From positions 7,256 to 71,255 of the forward strand of contig DATHZQ010000014.1 of NCBI GenBank assembly GCA_035458525.1: a stretch of DNA of 64,000 nucleotides, written 5' to 3'. Of the stretch, positions 1 to 9,393 are shown piece after piece. The notes under the pieces were generated by a model that was given only the letters and a program-made list of their open reading frames with translations, ran no database searches and had not been told where the DNA came from. Positions within the stretch are counted from its first letter, which is position 1. Every line of letters starts with the position of its first letter. The translations under genes were made by a program, and so were the position numbers. The stretch is from DATHZQ01 sp035458525. Its GTDB lineage: Bacteria > Actinomycetota > Acidimicrobiia > Spongiisociales > UBA5794.

Positions 1-1
1 G

Positions 2-256
2 GCTGCGGCCGTTGCAATCAGCGGGAAGGGCCTCCGCTGGTACAACCCGACCGAGCGTGTCCAGTACGGCTTCTGTGGCGAGTGCGGATCGACCCTGTTC
101 TGGCGGGCCTCCGACAGACCGGACACCATCTCGATCGCGGCCGGTACCCTCGACCCACCAACCGGGCTCACGACCACGACGGCGCTGTTCACGGCCGTTG
201 CGAGTGACTATCACCGCCTGGACGACTCGATCCACCAGTACGACTACGACCACTGA
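2..256 (+). CDS. GFA-like (glutathione-dependent formaldehyde-activating/CENP-V fold) protein, 3' end only
   Basis: Only the C-terminal 84 codons are in the window; the gene enters from the left edge. The visible part contains the CxxC pair FCGECGSTLFW, followed by a beta-rich segment containing AAGTLD. This matches the second zinc-binding half of the GFA/Mss4-like family. Family members bind zinc and many have no established reaction, so activity cannot be assigned. It ends 11 bases before the betaine aldehyde dehydrogenase start, on the same strand, so the two are probably co-transcribed. The missing N-terminal half prevents checking of the first zinc ligands. Confidence 0.75.
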   Translation, partial: AAAVAISGKGLRWYNPTERVQYGFCGECGSTLFWRASDRPDTISIAAGTLDPPTGLTTTTALFTAVASDYHRLDDSIHQYDYDH

Positions 257-267
257 GAGGTTTCCGA

Positions 268-1722
268 ATGCTGGACCTGGGACTGTTCATCGACGGCGAG
301 CGGGTCGACGCCACTTCCGGCGAGACGTTCGACTCGGTCAACCCGGCGACCGGCGAGGTGCTGGCACGGGTGGGGCAGGCGTCGCAGGAGGACGTCGATC
401 GGGCGGTGGCGTCTGCGGCTGCCGCATTCGTCCGGTGGTCGGCGATGCCTGCGGCACAACGAGCCCGCATCCTGCATCGAGCTGCAGGGATATTGCGGGA
501 ACGCAACGACGAGATTGCCCGCATGGAGGTGCTCGACACCGGCAAGCCGATCAGCGAGGCGATCGGCTACGACGTCGACAATGCCGCAGACACGCTGGAG
601 TTCCTCGCAGGAGTGGCGCGGACGATTCACGGCGAGCACATGGACTTCGGCGGCTCGTTCTCGTATACGCGGCGGGAGCCGCTCGGGGTTTGTGCGGGCA
701 TCGGGGCGTGGAACTACCCGTTCCAGATCGCCACGTGGAAGTCGGCCCCTGCGCTGGCGTGTGGCAACACGATGATCTTCAAGCCGGCGGAGCTGACACC
801 GGTCTCTGCGCTGTTGCTGGCCGATGTCTATGCCGAGGCGGGAGTGCCGCCTGGCGTCTTCAACGTGGTGCAGGGCGATCACCGGGTGGGGGAGATGCTC
901 ACCCGTCATCCCGGCATCGCCAAAGTGTCGCTCACCGGTGAGGTCGGCACCGGCAAGAAGGTGATGGCCGCGGCGGCGACCACGCTGAAGGAGGTCACCC
1001 TCGAGTTGGGCGGAAAATCGCCGCTCATCGTGTTCGCCGATGCCGATCTCGACGATGCCGTGTCGGCAGCGCTGCTCGCCAACTTCTACACCCAGGGCGA
1101 GGTGTGCTCCAACGGCACCCGGGTGTTCGTGGAGCGGGCTATCCACGACGAGTTCATGTCGCAGTTGCGCAGCCGGACCGAGAAGATGGTCATCGGCGAT
1201 CCGCTCGACCCGGCGACCCACGTCGGCGCCCTCATCTCGCAGGACCATATGGAGAAGGTGCTCGGCTACGTCCAGCTCGGGGTCGAGAGCGGCGCCAACC
1301 TCGTCATCGGCGGGCGACGCGCGGCCGGGGACGGCCTCGACGACGGCTTCTTCGTGGAGCCAGCAGTGTTCGACGGGTGCACCGACGACATGCGGATCGT
1401 GCAAGAGGAGATCTTCGGCCCCGTGATGGCCGTGCTGACATTCGACACCGAGGACGAAGTGGTCACCCGTGCCAACGACACCCACTACGGGTTGGCGGCT
1501 GGGCTGTTCACGAAGGATCTGGCTCGGGCGCATCGCGTGGCTGCGGCCCTCGAAGCGGGCAACGTGTGGATCAACACGTACAACATCACGCCGCCCGAGG
1601 TGCCCTTCGGCGGGTACAAGCAGTCCGGCATCGGCAGGGAGAACAGCGCCGCCGTTGTCGATCACTACACCCAGCGCAAGACCGTCTACGTGGGCATGGA
1701 GGGCATCGAAAGCCCGTATTGA
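268..1722 (+). CDS. betB: Betaine aldehyde dehydrogenase
   Basis: NAD(P)-dependent aldehyde dehydrogenase of 484 residues, the usual family length. It probably oxidises betaine aldehyde to glycine betaine in the cytosol, the last step of choline oxidation. Visible motifs are the catalytic Glu246 in LELGGKSP, the catalytic Cys280 in GEVCSNGTRVF, and the C-terminal PFGGYKQSGIGREN segment. The GxVCxNGTRVF context is typical of BetB rather than generic ALDHs. The ATG follows a GAGG ribosome-binding site. A choline dehydrogenase is not in the window and may lie to the left or elsewhere. The product would feed the glycine betaine demethylation genes at 11.5-18 kb. Substrate specificity is inferred from motif similarity. 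Confidence 0.85.
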   Translation: MLDLGLFIDGERVDATSGETFDSVNPATGEVLARVGQASQEDVDRAVASAAAAFVRWSAMPAAQRARILHRAAGILRERNDEIARMEVLDTGKPISEAIGYDVDNAADTLEFLAGVARTIHGEHMDFGGSFSYTRREPLGVCAGIGAWNYPFQIATWKSAPALACGNTMIFKPAELTPVSALLLADVYAEAGVPPGVFNVVQGDHRVGEMLTRHPGIAKVSLTGEVGTGKKVMAAAATTLKEVTLELGGKSPLIVFADADLDDAVSAALLANFYTQGEVCSNGTRVFVERAIHDEFMSQLRSRTEKMVIGDPLDPATHVGALISQDHMEKVLGYVQLGVESGANLVIGGRRAAGDGLDDGFFVEPAVFDGCTDDMRIVQEEIFGPVMAVLTFDTEDEVVTRANDTHYGLAAGLFTKDLARAHRVAAALEAGNVWINTYNITPPEVPFGGYKQSGIGRENSAAVVDHYTQRKTVYVGMEGIESPY

Positions 1723-1740
1723 GCAGTAGTCGAGAGTCCG

Positions 1741-1767
1741 GCCTCAACCTCGAGTCAAGGTTGAGGC
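1741..1767. terminator. Bidirectional hairpin between convergent genes
   Basis: Perfect 10-bp stem (GCCTCAACCT / AGGTTGAGGC) with a 7-nt loop. It lies just after betB and overlaps the last codons of the convergent SIR2-like gene. There is no T-tract on either side, so termination is inferred from structure and position. Confidence 0.5.
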
Positions 1768-2676
1768 GTCGGGCATCGGCGCCTGCTGTTCGTCGAGCCG
1801 GCTCTGGATGCCGGTCACGAACTGGTCGAGATCGCCCCAGAAGACTTCGATGCTCTTCTCACACATGTATTCGGCGAGATAGCCCCGCTGGTTCCGGTCG
1901 CTCACCGGAAGCTGAACCGAGACGCTGCGTCCGCGCAGCGACGCTTCCATGGCGATGACGAGCGCTTGGAAGATGACCTTGAAATCCCAATCCTTCAAGC
2001 CGTAGCCCATGAACATCAACGACGTCCCGGTCAGGGCTTGTTGGATCATGTCGGGAAGCAGCTGTTTGCGATGCCACGACAGCTCGACGATGAAGGTCAG
2101 GTAGTCGTCCTCGGTGATCACGATCGACTCTGGCCGATCCTGGATACCGTGGAGGTGGTAGACCAGCGGCTCTTCCACGGTGGGCTGGTAGTCAGGGTCA
2201 TCGAAACACGAAGGCTCGGCCAGCGCTCTCACCTTGGGGTTCCACCGGCAGTACTCACGATGCGGGCGCTTGCCCTTCGCCTCGAGCGCCTTGGTCATGA
2301 AGTCGTCGTAGTTGGTCGTGAGATAGATCGGGAGATCCAAAGTGGCCAGCAATCCATGCGCCTCGTTGGGCGCGTCGAAGTTGGGAGGTGCGACACCGGA
2401 GAATCCCTTTGCGATCAACTCTTTCGGGCACTCGGGTCCGTGGCGGATCGAGAGGAACTGGGCGACATCGATGAGATCGAGCTGCTCGTCCTCTCTGTGG
2501 TCGTGGGGGAAGTCGTACTCTTGCGCCCAGCTCCTGGCGAGCTGGCCGCCCGAGGGGAGTGCGCTGGCGATCGACGCGGCGGCCGCACCGATGAACGGTG
2601 TGACCTTGCCGTTGTGGAGACGGTGCATGAGGTAATCCCATGCAACCTCCGCCATGTCCAATTCAGGAGTTGTCAT
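1744..2676 (-). CDS. SIR2-like domain protein (putative NAD+-consuming)
   Basis: A 310-residue protein built almost entirely of a SIR2_2-type domain. Visible elements are a degenerate glycine-rich nucleotide loop (FIGAAAASIASALPSG, about 29-43), the Rossmann signature YLTTNYDD with Asn122 and Asp124, and HLHG with His176 at the place of the sirtuin catalytic histidine. LMFMGYGLKDWDF follows, typical of prokaryotic SIR2-like defence proteins. In that group the domain often hydrolyses NAD+ rather than deacetylating proteins; whether this one does is inference. An in-frame ATG at 2781 would add 35 low-complexity residues overlapping the divergent neighbour. I prefer the ATG at 2676, preceded by GGCGGCGAG. 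It is divergent from the giant STAND protein, about 150 bp away. Confidence 0.78.
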   Translation of the reverse strand: MTTPELDMAEVAWDYLMHRLHNGKVTPFIGAAAASIASALPSGGQLARSWAQEYDFPHDHREDEQLDLIDVAQFLSIRHGPECPKELIAKGFSGVAPPNFDAPNEAHGLLATLDLPIYLTTNYDDFMTKALEAKGKRPHREYCRWNPKVRALAEPSCFDDPDYQPTVEEPLVYHLHGIQDRPESIVITEDDYLTFIVELSWHRKQLLPDMIQQALTGTSLMFMGYGLKDWDFKVIFQALVIAMEASLRGRSVSVQLPVSDRNQRGYLAEYMCEKSIEVFWGDLDQFVTGIQSRLDEQQAPMPDASTLTRG

Positions 2677-2824
2677 CTCGCCGCCTACCCTACGCACTCG
2701 GCTGCATCGGTGTGGCCCTGCAAGCAGCGGTCTGGATGCGTAGGGTGGGCTGGAAGAATCTCGGATGCCGGCGGGCCCCATTCCTACTCCCGCTCACGAC
2801 CCTGAACCAACCCCCGGAGACAGC

Positions 2825-5800
2825 ATGCGCCGGTTGGAGCGAGCGCCCTCGCGGGCGGCCAGGATTGGCCTGGCTGGTCCGCGTCCGTCACGCTCCTCGT
2901 CAGCCCGCAGGTTCCTCGCAGCCTGCGGTGTCGGGGCGCTCCTGGTTGCCACCATGCCCCTCACTCCGGCGCTGGCGGACGAAGACTTGTGCAGCGGCGA
3001 GTACGTCGCATCCTTCGGGGATCACCTCACTCGGGGGGTCGGCAGAACAGGCGATGTCGTCGAGCTGGCGGTGGCCATCCCCCCGGGCGTCTATGACGTG
3101 ACGCTGGTCTCCTCGGACAACAACCATCCGGAGGCGGACCAGCCGAACGAGTCGTGGGGTGCGTTGCTGTATGCCGACGGCGAGCTGATTGCCGCAACAG
3201 GTTTCTCCGATGACTTGGACGCCGATGACGACATCGCCAGCTTCGATCTCGCTGAGGACGTCGAAGTGCTGTCGACTGTCACCGCCGCACAGGCGACGCT
3301 TGCGCTCGGGGGCTACTCGATCACCGCCGAGTGCGCCGTCTTCGAAGTCATCACCCAATACCGACCGCCCATCACGGAGCCGGACGAGGTCACCACCAAC
3401 GAGGACGAGCCGGTCGCCCACGACGTGCTCGCCAACGACAGCGACCCGGATGAGGAGCTACTCACGGCGCAGATCGTCGAGCAACCGGCCAACGGCACGG
3501 CGTGGGTGGATGACGGCACCGGTGAAGTCGTCTACCAGCCGAACGACGACTTCAACGGTGGTGACTCGCTGCTGTACGAGGCGTGCGATCCCATTCCCAT
3601 CTGCACGGGTCCCGAGCGGCTCGACATCACCGTCTTGCCCGTCCCCGATCCACCCGTTGCGTTCGACGACGATGGGGTGACGGCGGAGGACGTCGCCGTG
3701 ACCATCGACGTCGCGGCCAATGACGTAGACGTCGACGGCGACCTGGACCGCACCAGCGTGAGTCCATCCGATGGCGTCAATGGCCAGACGACGGTGGACG
3801 GCGACGGCATCGTCACCTATGTGCCGGACCCGGGGTTCGTCGGCGACGACGGCTTCGTGTATCAGATCTGCGACCTGGCAGGAGAGTGCGACTCGGCCGA
3901 CGTCGCGGTGACTGTCATCAGCAACGCCCCGCCCGTTGCCGGAGACGACTCCGCCACCGTGATCGAAGATGGCTTGGTCGTGATCGACGTCGTGGCCAAC
4001 GATGCCGATCCGGACGGGAACCTGGACCCATCGACCGTCACGCTCGTTGCAGGGCCGGCCGCCGGCACGGTGAGCATCGACGCAGTGTCCGGGGCGCTCA
4101 CCCTCGAGCCCGAATCCGATTCGGTCGAGACCCAGACCATGCAGTACTCGGTGTGCGACACGTTCGGTGCGTGCAGCGATCCGGCGACCGTTGTGGTGAC
4201 GGTCACCCCCGTCAACGATGCACCCTCGTTCGTTGCAGACGCCCCTCCGTTGGTTGCGATCAACGCCGGGCCGGTTGTCGTCACCGATTGGGCCACGTTC
4301 GATCCAGGTCCTATGGACGAGGACTGGCAGCGCGCCACGTACGTCGTCGACGTCGCCGACCCCGGGTTGTTCGCCGCAAGCCCGACCGTCGACGCCAACG
4401 GCACCCTGCGTTTCACACCCGGCGGCGTCGAGGGCAGCACCGAGATGACGGTCCTTGTCAGCGACGACGGCGGGACGGATGACAACGGCGTCGATACCTC
4501 GCCTCCGAGCACCTTCACGATCTTCATCGGCAACGGTCTTCCGAATGCCGTCAACGATGCGTTCGTCACCGACGAGGACGTACCGGTGACGATCAATGTC
4601 GCCGCCAATGACGGCGATCCGGACGGGGATGTGTTGCAGTTCTCCCTCGTCAGCGCTCCCAGCCTCGCCAAAGCGTTCGATCTGGCGGCCGACGGCCTAC
4701 TGGTCTACGAGCCGCTCGACAACGAGTTCGGCACCGACACGCTGATCTACGAGGCGTGCGACCCGGGTGGCCTCTGCGACGAGGCGGAGGTCACCATCTC
4801 GATCGTCGAGGTGAACGATCGGCCGGTGGCGCAATCCGACAAGCGAGACGACGTGCTCGAAGACGGCGCGGTCGAGATCGCAGTGCTGGACAACGACTCC
4901 GATGTCGATGGTGAGGAGCTCCGGGCGGTGCTCGGGCTGGAGATGGCCAACCTTCCTCAGGGCGAAGACCATGGATTCGATCCCGCCGACCTCGGGTCGG
5001 TCCGTGTCACCGATGCCGGGACCATCGCGTACGTCCCGCCCCCCGACTCGTACGGCACGCAGACCTTCACCTACCACGCATGCGATCCGCGCGGCCTGTG
5101 CGATCCGGCGACCGTCACGGTTGACGTCGCCCCGGTCAACGATGCCCCCAGCTTCAGCGCCTCGAACCCGCCGGCAATCAGCCCGGATGCAGGTAGGCAG
5201 ACGATCGCCGGTTGGGCGTCGTTCACCCGAGGCCCTTCGAACGAGCAGGACCAGTCGGTGTCGTTCGTCGTGACGAACGTGAGTGATCCACGACTGTTCG
5301 ACGCATTGCCGGCTGTCACCGCCGCCGGCGAACTCAGCTATACGCCTTCGGGAGTTGCCGGGTCCTCCACCTTCACCGTGGTGGCACGAGACGACGGTGG
5401 AACGGCGAACGGCGGTCGGGACCGTAGCTCGCCGGGCACATTCGAGATCAGCGTCCGTGAGCGGCCCGACAATTCGCCGCCGACCGTGCGCAGCGACGTC
5501 GCAAGGACAGAGATCGGTGGGACGGTCGCCGTCGATGTACTGCAGAACGACGACGATCCGGATGGCGACCGCATCTTCGTGGACGCCGCCTTTGCCGCTG
5601 AGCATGGCTCGGTGGAGGTTCTCGCCAACGGCTTCGTCGGCTATACGCCGGCTGCGGGGTACTACGGCGCAGACTCGTTCTCGTACCGTGTGTGCGACGA
5701 CGGGAATCCGGTCCGATGCGCCGTTGGCATCGTCCGCGTGACGGTCGAGGCGGACCCCGCCGACCTCGTCGATGTCGCCCTGAATCTCGCCGGACCGGAT

Positions 5801-8704
5801 CCGCAGGCGATCCAGGTCGGCCACTTCGCCCGGCTGGTCCTGGTCGTATCGAACGAAGGTCCCGCCATCGCCTCCGGTGTTGTGGTTGAGATCGGGCTGC
5901 CCGACGGAGCCGCCGTTCTCGCCGGCAACGCCCAGTGGTCGGTGCCCGCCCTGGAACCGGGCGATGAGGCGACGAAAGTCCTGCTCGTCAGGGGAGAAGT
6001 GCCGGCGCTGGTCGGCGTCGTGGCAGAGGTCGTCGAGTCTGACTTGCCCGATGCCGACTCGTCCCCGGCCGACGGTGGCGGGGACGACTACGCAACTGCT
6101 TCCATCCTGGTGAACGCAGTTCCGCTGGACGCAGTCGGCGCGGTTTTCGTCGTCGACGAGAACCGGAACTCGATGCCCGATGCCTGGGAGGTCCCACCGG
6201 CCGACGAGTCAGGCTTCGTCGTGACGGTGACCCGTGACGTCCCCGCCGAGTCCGCCGAACCGTTCGCGGTAGCACGTGGCGCCGGTCCGGGCGGGGGCCA
6301 ACCGGGTCTCGGGCTTGGACCGGTGCTCGCGCCCTCGCTGTCTCTGATGTTCCAAGACCGAGATTGCGCTCCCGGCAGCGACGGCGCTTGGGTGTGCCGA
6401 GGAGGAGCCTTTGTGCTCGGCGCCGGCGCCGGCTGGTACACGATGACGGTATCCGACCCTGCGGACCTGGGGTACAGGCTCGTGAGCCCCGCCGGGCCCG
6501 GCCAGCCGTACCGCGTCCGCGCCGGGGGCACGGTGGTCTTCCTGCTAGCGCCGCTGAGCCAAGATCCGGGACCACTCCCGCAAGGCATCGAGGGCACGGT
6601 GCGGCAGCTGACGACCAACGGTGAGTCCGTCGCAGTCGAGGGCCGCCGCGTGATTGCGAGGGAGCAGTCGACCGGCAGGATGGGCGACGATGACGTCACG
6701 GATCGGCAGGGCACATACCGGCTCGACCTTCCGCCCGGGACGTGGGAGGTCTCCATTCCGGGCGAAGACGTGGTCGAACCCGCCGCCGAGGCCTGGGTGG
6801 TGGAGCTGCCCCCCAACGAGACGGCAAAGGGGATCGATTTCGGCTTGGCAGTCGAAAGGGCAACCAACCCAGTTCCCGGTTCGCTCACCGTGATCGTGTG
6901 GAAACGCAGTGCTGATGACTCGAGTGCGAGTGTGAGCCCCGAGTGCGGCGGAGATTTCGATGTCCTCGAAGGTGTCCAGGTGCAGGTGCTTGCGCCCGAC
7001 GGCACACTCCTGGCAAGGAGGACGGACGGCACTGGTTGCGCCATCTTCTCGAACCTCGGTCCCGGCACCTACACGGTTGCGCTGACTGATGAGGGCGTGG
7101 GCGCAGCGCTGCTGCCGGCCGATCGGGAACCCGAAGAGGTCGAGATCCTGCCGGACTCCAATACGAAACACGACATCCCGCTCCAAGCGGGAGAGACGGG
7201 CATCTTCGATCCAGAACCGCCAATCGAGGAGAACTCACCGTTCCCATGGTGGATCCTGCTCTTGATTGTTGCCGCAGTCGGCCTTCTCTGGTGGTGGGGC
7301 TCGCGCAGTCCGCCAGGGGCGAAGCCCTTCCCGCCCCCGCCGGTCGGACACGAGAAAGCGCCCTATCCCGGCCCGCAGTCGTTCACCACGGCCGACCCGC
7401 GGTTCTTCGGTCGTGACAACGAGGTTCGGCGCCTCGTCGCCATGACCTACGCCAACAGGGTGACCGTGTTGTTCGGCCCGTCCGGGGCGGGCAAGACGTC
7501 GCTGCTCCTCGCCGGCTATTTCCCCGCACTCGACGTCGATGACTTCGACGTGTATGACATCGTCCGCTTCCGCGCCGACGAGCCGCGCCGCGGCGGCGGT
7601 GCCGGCAACCCTTTCATCCGAACGGCGCTGGCCACGTGGGCGGGCGAGGAGGGGGTTCCCGACGGGATGACGTTCCGGGATTGGTTCGCAACTCGGGAGC
7701 GCAGGTACGACGAGCTCGGCGATCCCCTTGCACGGGTCCTCGTCTTCGACCAGTTCGAGCAGATGTTCACGCCCTATCCGGAGCGGTGGGAGCAACGGCA
7801 GGAGTTCTTCCGGGAACTCGAGGCGTACTTGGCGCAGGACGATCTCGACCGGATTGTGATCTCGATCCAGGAAGCGCAGCTCGGCGAGCTGGAACCGCTG
7901 CTCGATCTCCTCGATCTGCACTCCCGGACGCAATTCCGGCTCAATCCGCTCGAGGCGGATGAGGCGGTTGCGGCGCTCGTGCGTCCGCTCGCCAACACAG
8001 GGGTCCGATTCGCGGAAGGCCTGCCGGAGCGGATTGCGACCGACCTCAGGAGAGTTCCGGTCGAGGACGCCGGTCTCGGACCGCAGCCATTGGGGCAGTT
8101 CGTCGATCCCCTACGACTGCAGTTGGTTGCGCTCGCCGCTTGGCGTCGCCGGGGGCGGGCCCGAATGATCGAGACCCAGGAAGTACGCACCTGGACCGGT
8201 ACAGAGCAAGCCCTCACCGACTTCTACGACGAAGCCGTGCTTCGAGCCGCTGGAGAAGGTATCGACGAGGGCGAGCTCCGCCGGTGGATCGAGGTCCATC
8301 TGATCACGTCGGTGGGTGCTCGGTCGCGGGCGTCGTCAGAAGACCTCGCCGGCCTGCCAGAGGCTGCGATCAGGGAGCTCGAACAGAGCGGTCTGATTGT
8401 CAGAGCGCACGGACCAGGAGGTGAGAGCTTCCTCCTCGCGCACGACAGGTTCATCGCTCCGATTCTCGTGGGTAACGAGGCGCATCGCGACAAGCGGCTG
8501 GTGGATCTGTCCACGAGCCTCCTCACCAGAGCGGCGGCGACGTGGGTGCGCAGCGGGCGCTCCCACGAGTTCCTGCTCAGTGGCGACGAACTCGAGGATG
8601 CGAAGAGTCTGGCGCGGGACCATCCGGAACTCATCCGCGGCACGCAGCGGGCGTTCCTCGAAGAGAGCGAGGCTGCGGCCGCAGCGGGCTCTACGGCGAG
8701 CTGA
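2825..8704 (+). CDS. Giant single-pass surface protein: cadherin-like repeats, membrane segment, cytosolic STAND NTPase
   Basis: 1959 residues. A long basic N-terminus with a signal peptide ends near ALA (about residue 50). From about 180 to 980 there are six to eight Ig/cadherin-like repeats carrying the linker type VAANDxDPDGD, interrupted twice by NDAPSF-type modules (about 463 and 772). A DUF11-like module follows (about 980-1100), then carboxypeptidase-regulatory-like/SdrB-like modules. A tryptophan-rich membrane helix (PWWILLLIVAAVGLLWWW, about 1473-1492) leads to a proline linker and a conserved PYPGPQSF entry into a nSTAND1-like NTPase. Walker A is GPSGAGKTS with Lys1557; Walker B is VFDQFEQ with Asp1642. 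The C-terminal 250 residues are helical. The ATG at 2825 has GGAGA upstream; an earlier in-frame ATG at 2765 lacks one. Predicted topology is outside sensor, inside NTPase. Function is unknown; a signalling or defence receptor is inference. Confidence 0.8.
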   Translation: MRRLERAPSRAARIGLAGPRPSRSSSARRFLAACGVGALLVATMPLTPALADEDLCSGEYVASFGDHLTRGVGRTGDVVELAVAIPPGVYDVTLVSSDNNHPEADQPNESWGALLYADGELIAATGFSDDLDADDDIASFDLAEDVEVLSTVTAAQATLALGGYSITAECAVFEVITQYRPPITEPDEVTTNEDEPVAHDVLANDSDPDEELLTAQIVEQPANGTAWVDDGTGEVVYQPNDDFNGGDSLLYEACDPIPICTGPERLDITVLPVPDPPVAFDDDGVTAEDVAVTIDVAANDVDVDGDLDRTSVSPSDGVNGQTTVDGDGIVTYVPDPGFVGDDGFVYQICDLAGECDSADVAVTVISNAPPVAGDDSATVIEDGLVVIDVVANDADPDGNLDPSTVTLVAGPAAGTVSIDAVSGALTLEPESDSVETQTMQYSVCDTFGACSDPATVVVTVTPVNDAPSFVADAPPLVAINAGPVVVTDWATFDPGPMDEDWQRATYVVDVADPGLFAASPTVDANGTLRFTPGGVEGSTEMTVLVSDDGGTDDNGVDTSPPSTFTIFIGNGLPNAVNDAFVTDEDVPVTINVAANDGDPDGDVLQFSLVSAPSLAKAFDLAADGLLVYEPLDNEFGTDTLIYEACDPGGLCDEAEVTISIVEVNDRPVAQSDKRDDVLEDGAVEIAVLDNDSDVDGEELRAVLGLEMANLPQGEDHGFDPADLGSVRVTDAGTIAYVPPPDSYGTQTFTYHACDPRGLCDPATVTVDVAPVNDAPSFSASNPPAISPDAGRQTIAGWASFTRGPSNEQDQSVSFVVTNVSDPRLFDALPAVTAAGELSYTPSGVAGSSTFTVVARDDGGTANGGRDRSSPGTFEISVRERPDNSPPTVRSDVARTEIGGTVAVDVLQNDDDPDGDRIFVDAAFAAEHGSVEVLANGFVGYTPAAGYYGADSFSYRVCDDGNPVRCAVGIVRVTVEADPADLVDVALNLAGPDPQAIQVGHFARLVLVVSNEGPAIASGVVVEIGLPDGAAVLAGNAQWSVPALEPGDEATKVLLVRGEVPALVGVVAEVVESDLPDADSSPADGGGDDYATASILVNAVPLDAVGAVFVVDENRNSMPDAWEVPPADESGFVVTVTRDVPAESAEPFAVARGAGPGGGQPGLGLGPVLAPSLSLMFQDRDCAPGSDGAWVCRGGAFVLGAGAGWYTMTVSDPADLGYRLVSPAGPGQPYRVRAGGTVVFLLAPLSQDPGPLPQGIEGTVRQLTTNGESVAVEGRRVIAREQSTGRMGDDDVTDRQGTYRLDLPPGTWEVSIPGEDVVEPAAEAWVVELPPNETAKGIDFGLAVERATNPVPGSLTVIVWKRSADDSSASVSPECGGDFDVLEGVQVQVLAPDGTLLARRTDGTGCAIFSNLGPGTYTVALTDEGVGAALLPADREPEEVEILPDSNTKHDIPLQAGETGIFDPEPPIEENSPFPWWILLLIVAAVGLLWWWGSRSPPGAKPFPPPPVGHEKAPYPGPQSFTTADPRFFGRDNEVRRLVAMTYANRVTVLFGPSGAGKTSLLLAGYFPALDVDDFDVYDIVRFRADEPRRGGGAGNPFIRTALATWAGEEGVPDGMTFRDWFATRERRYDELGDPLARVLVFDQFEQMFTPYPERWEQRQEFFRELEAYLAQDDLDRIVISIQEAQLGELEPLLDLLDLHSRTQFRLNPLEADEAVAALVRPLANTGVRFAEGLPERIATDLRRVPVEDAGLGPQPLGQFVDPLRLQLVALAAWRRRGRARMIETQEVRTWTGTEQALTDFYDEAVLRAAGEGIDEGELRRWIEVHLITSVGARSRASSEDLAGLPEAAIRELEQSGLIVRAHGPGGESFLLAHDRFIAPILVGNEAHRDKRLVDLSTSLLTRAAATWVRSGRSHEFLLSGDELEDAKSLARDHPELIRGTQRAFLEESEAAAAAGSTAS

Positions 8705-8745
8705 CGGGCCCCGCACTCTTCGGCCCGGCTGCGTCGCTGCGTAGT

Positions 8746-9357
8746 ATGCCGCTCATGGACACCCCAGAGCGTCGGGTCGTCGTCGACAGCAAGAAGCGCA
8801 TCTTCAAGGACTTCTTCTGGATCGAAGAGGCGTTCGTCCGCTACGAACGATTCGACGGCCAGATGTCCGAATCCGTGAGGCGGCTCAGCTTCGAGCGGGG
8901 CGACGCCGCCGCCGCCGTCATCGAGGAGCGGGAGACCGGCGACGTCCTCCTGGTCGAGCAGTTTCGTTACCCGACGTTCGGGAAGGGCCCCGGCTGGCTG
9001 GTCGAGACCGTTGCCGGCATCGTCGAGGACGGCGAGGACCCCGAGGTGACGGTCCGCCGTGAGGTCCTCGAGGAGACAGGATTTCAGGTGCGCGACGTCG
9101 AGCTGATCGCCACCTTCTACCCGTCCCCGGGCGGGTCTTCGGAGCGCATCTTTCTCTATCACGTCGAAGTGAGTGCCTCCGACCGTGTTGCCGAGGGGGG
9201 CGGCGTCGGCGACGAGCACGAGGACATCCGCCTGGTGCGGATAGCCCGGAACGATCTCGCTGAGGCAATCACGTCGCAGCGCTTCTCGGACGCCAAGACG
9301 ATCATCGGCCTGCAGTGGCTGCTGAGCAGGCCGCCGAGCGGCAGCTCGTACTGGTGA
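8746..9357 (+). CDS. NUDIX hydrolase, ADP-ribose pyrophosphatase-like
   Basis: 203 residues with a perfect Nudix box (G-x5-E-x7-REVLEETGF, residues 91-113) set in a region resembling ADP-ribose pyrophosphatases (LLVEQFRYP before the box, WLVETVAGIVEDGE at it). Members of this subfamily hydrolyse ADP-ribose or related nucleoside diphosphates to AMP plus a sugar phosphate, using Mg2+. It starts 41 bp after the giant NTPase gene on the same strand and precedes the macro-domain gene by 36 bp, so the three may form one transcript. ATG at 8746 or 8755 are both possible. Adjacency to SIR2 and macro domains supports an ADP-ribose substrate, but this is inferred. Confidence 0.8.
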   Translation: MPLMDTPERRVVVDSKKRIFKDFFWIEEAFVRYERFDGQMSESVRRLSFERGDAAAAVIEERETGDVLLVEQFRYPTFGKGPGWLVETVAGIVEDGEDPEVTVRREVLEETGFQVRDVELIATFYPSPGGSSERIFLYHVEVSASDRVAEGGGVGDEHEDIRLVRIARNDLAEAITSQRFSDAKTIIGLQWLLSRPPSGSSYW

Positions 9358-9393
9358 CTGCCGGGGACCCCCACCGAGCGGAGTGAGAGAACG

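Noticed and set aside
244..1665. Long open frame antisense to betaine aldehyde dehydrogenase
   Set aside because: High-GC shadow frame; no domain, while the plus-strand frame has catalytic motifs.
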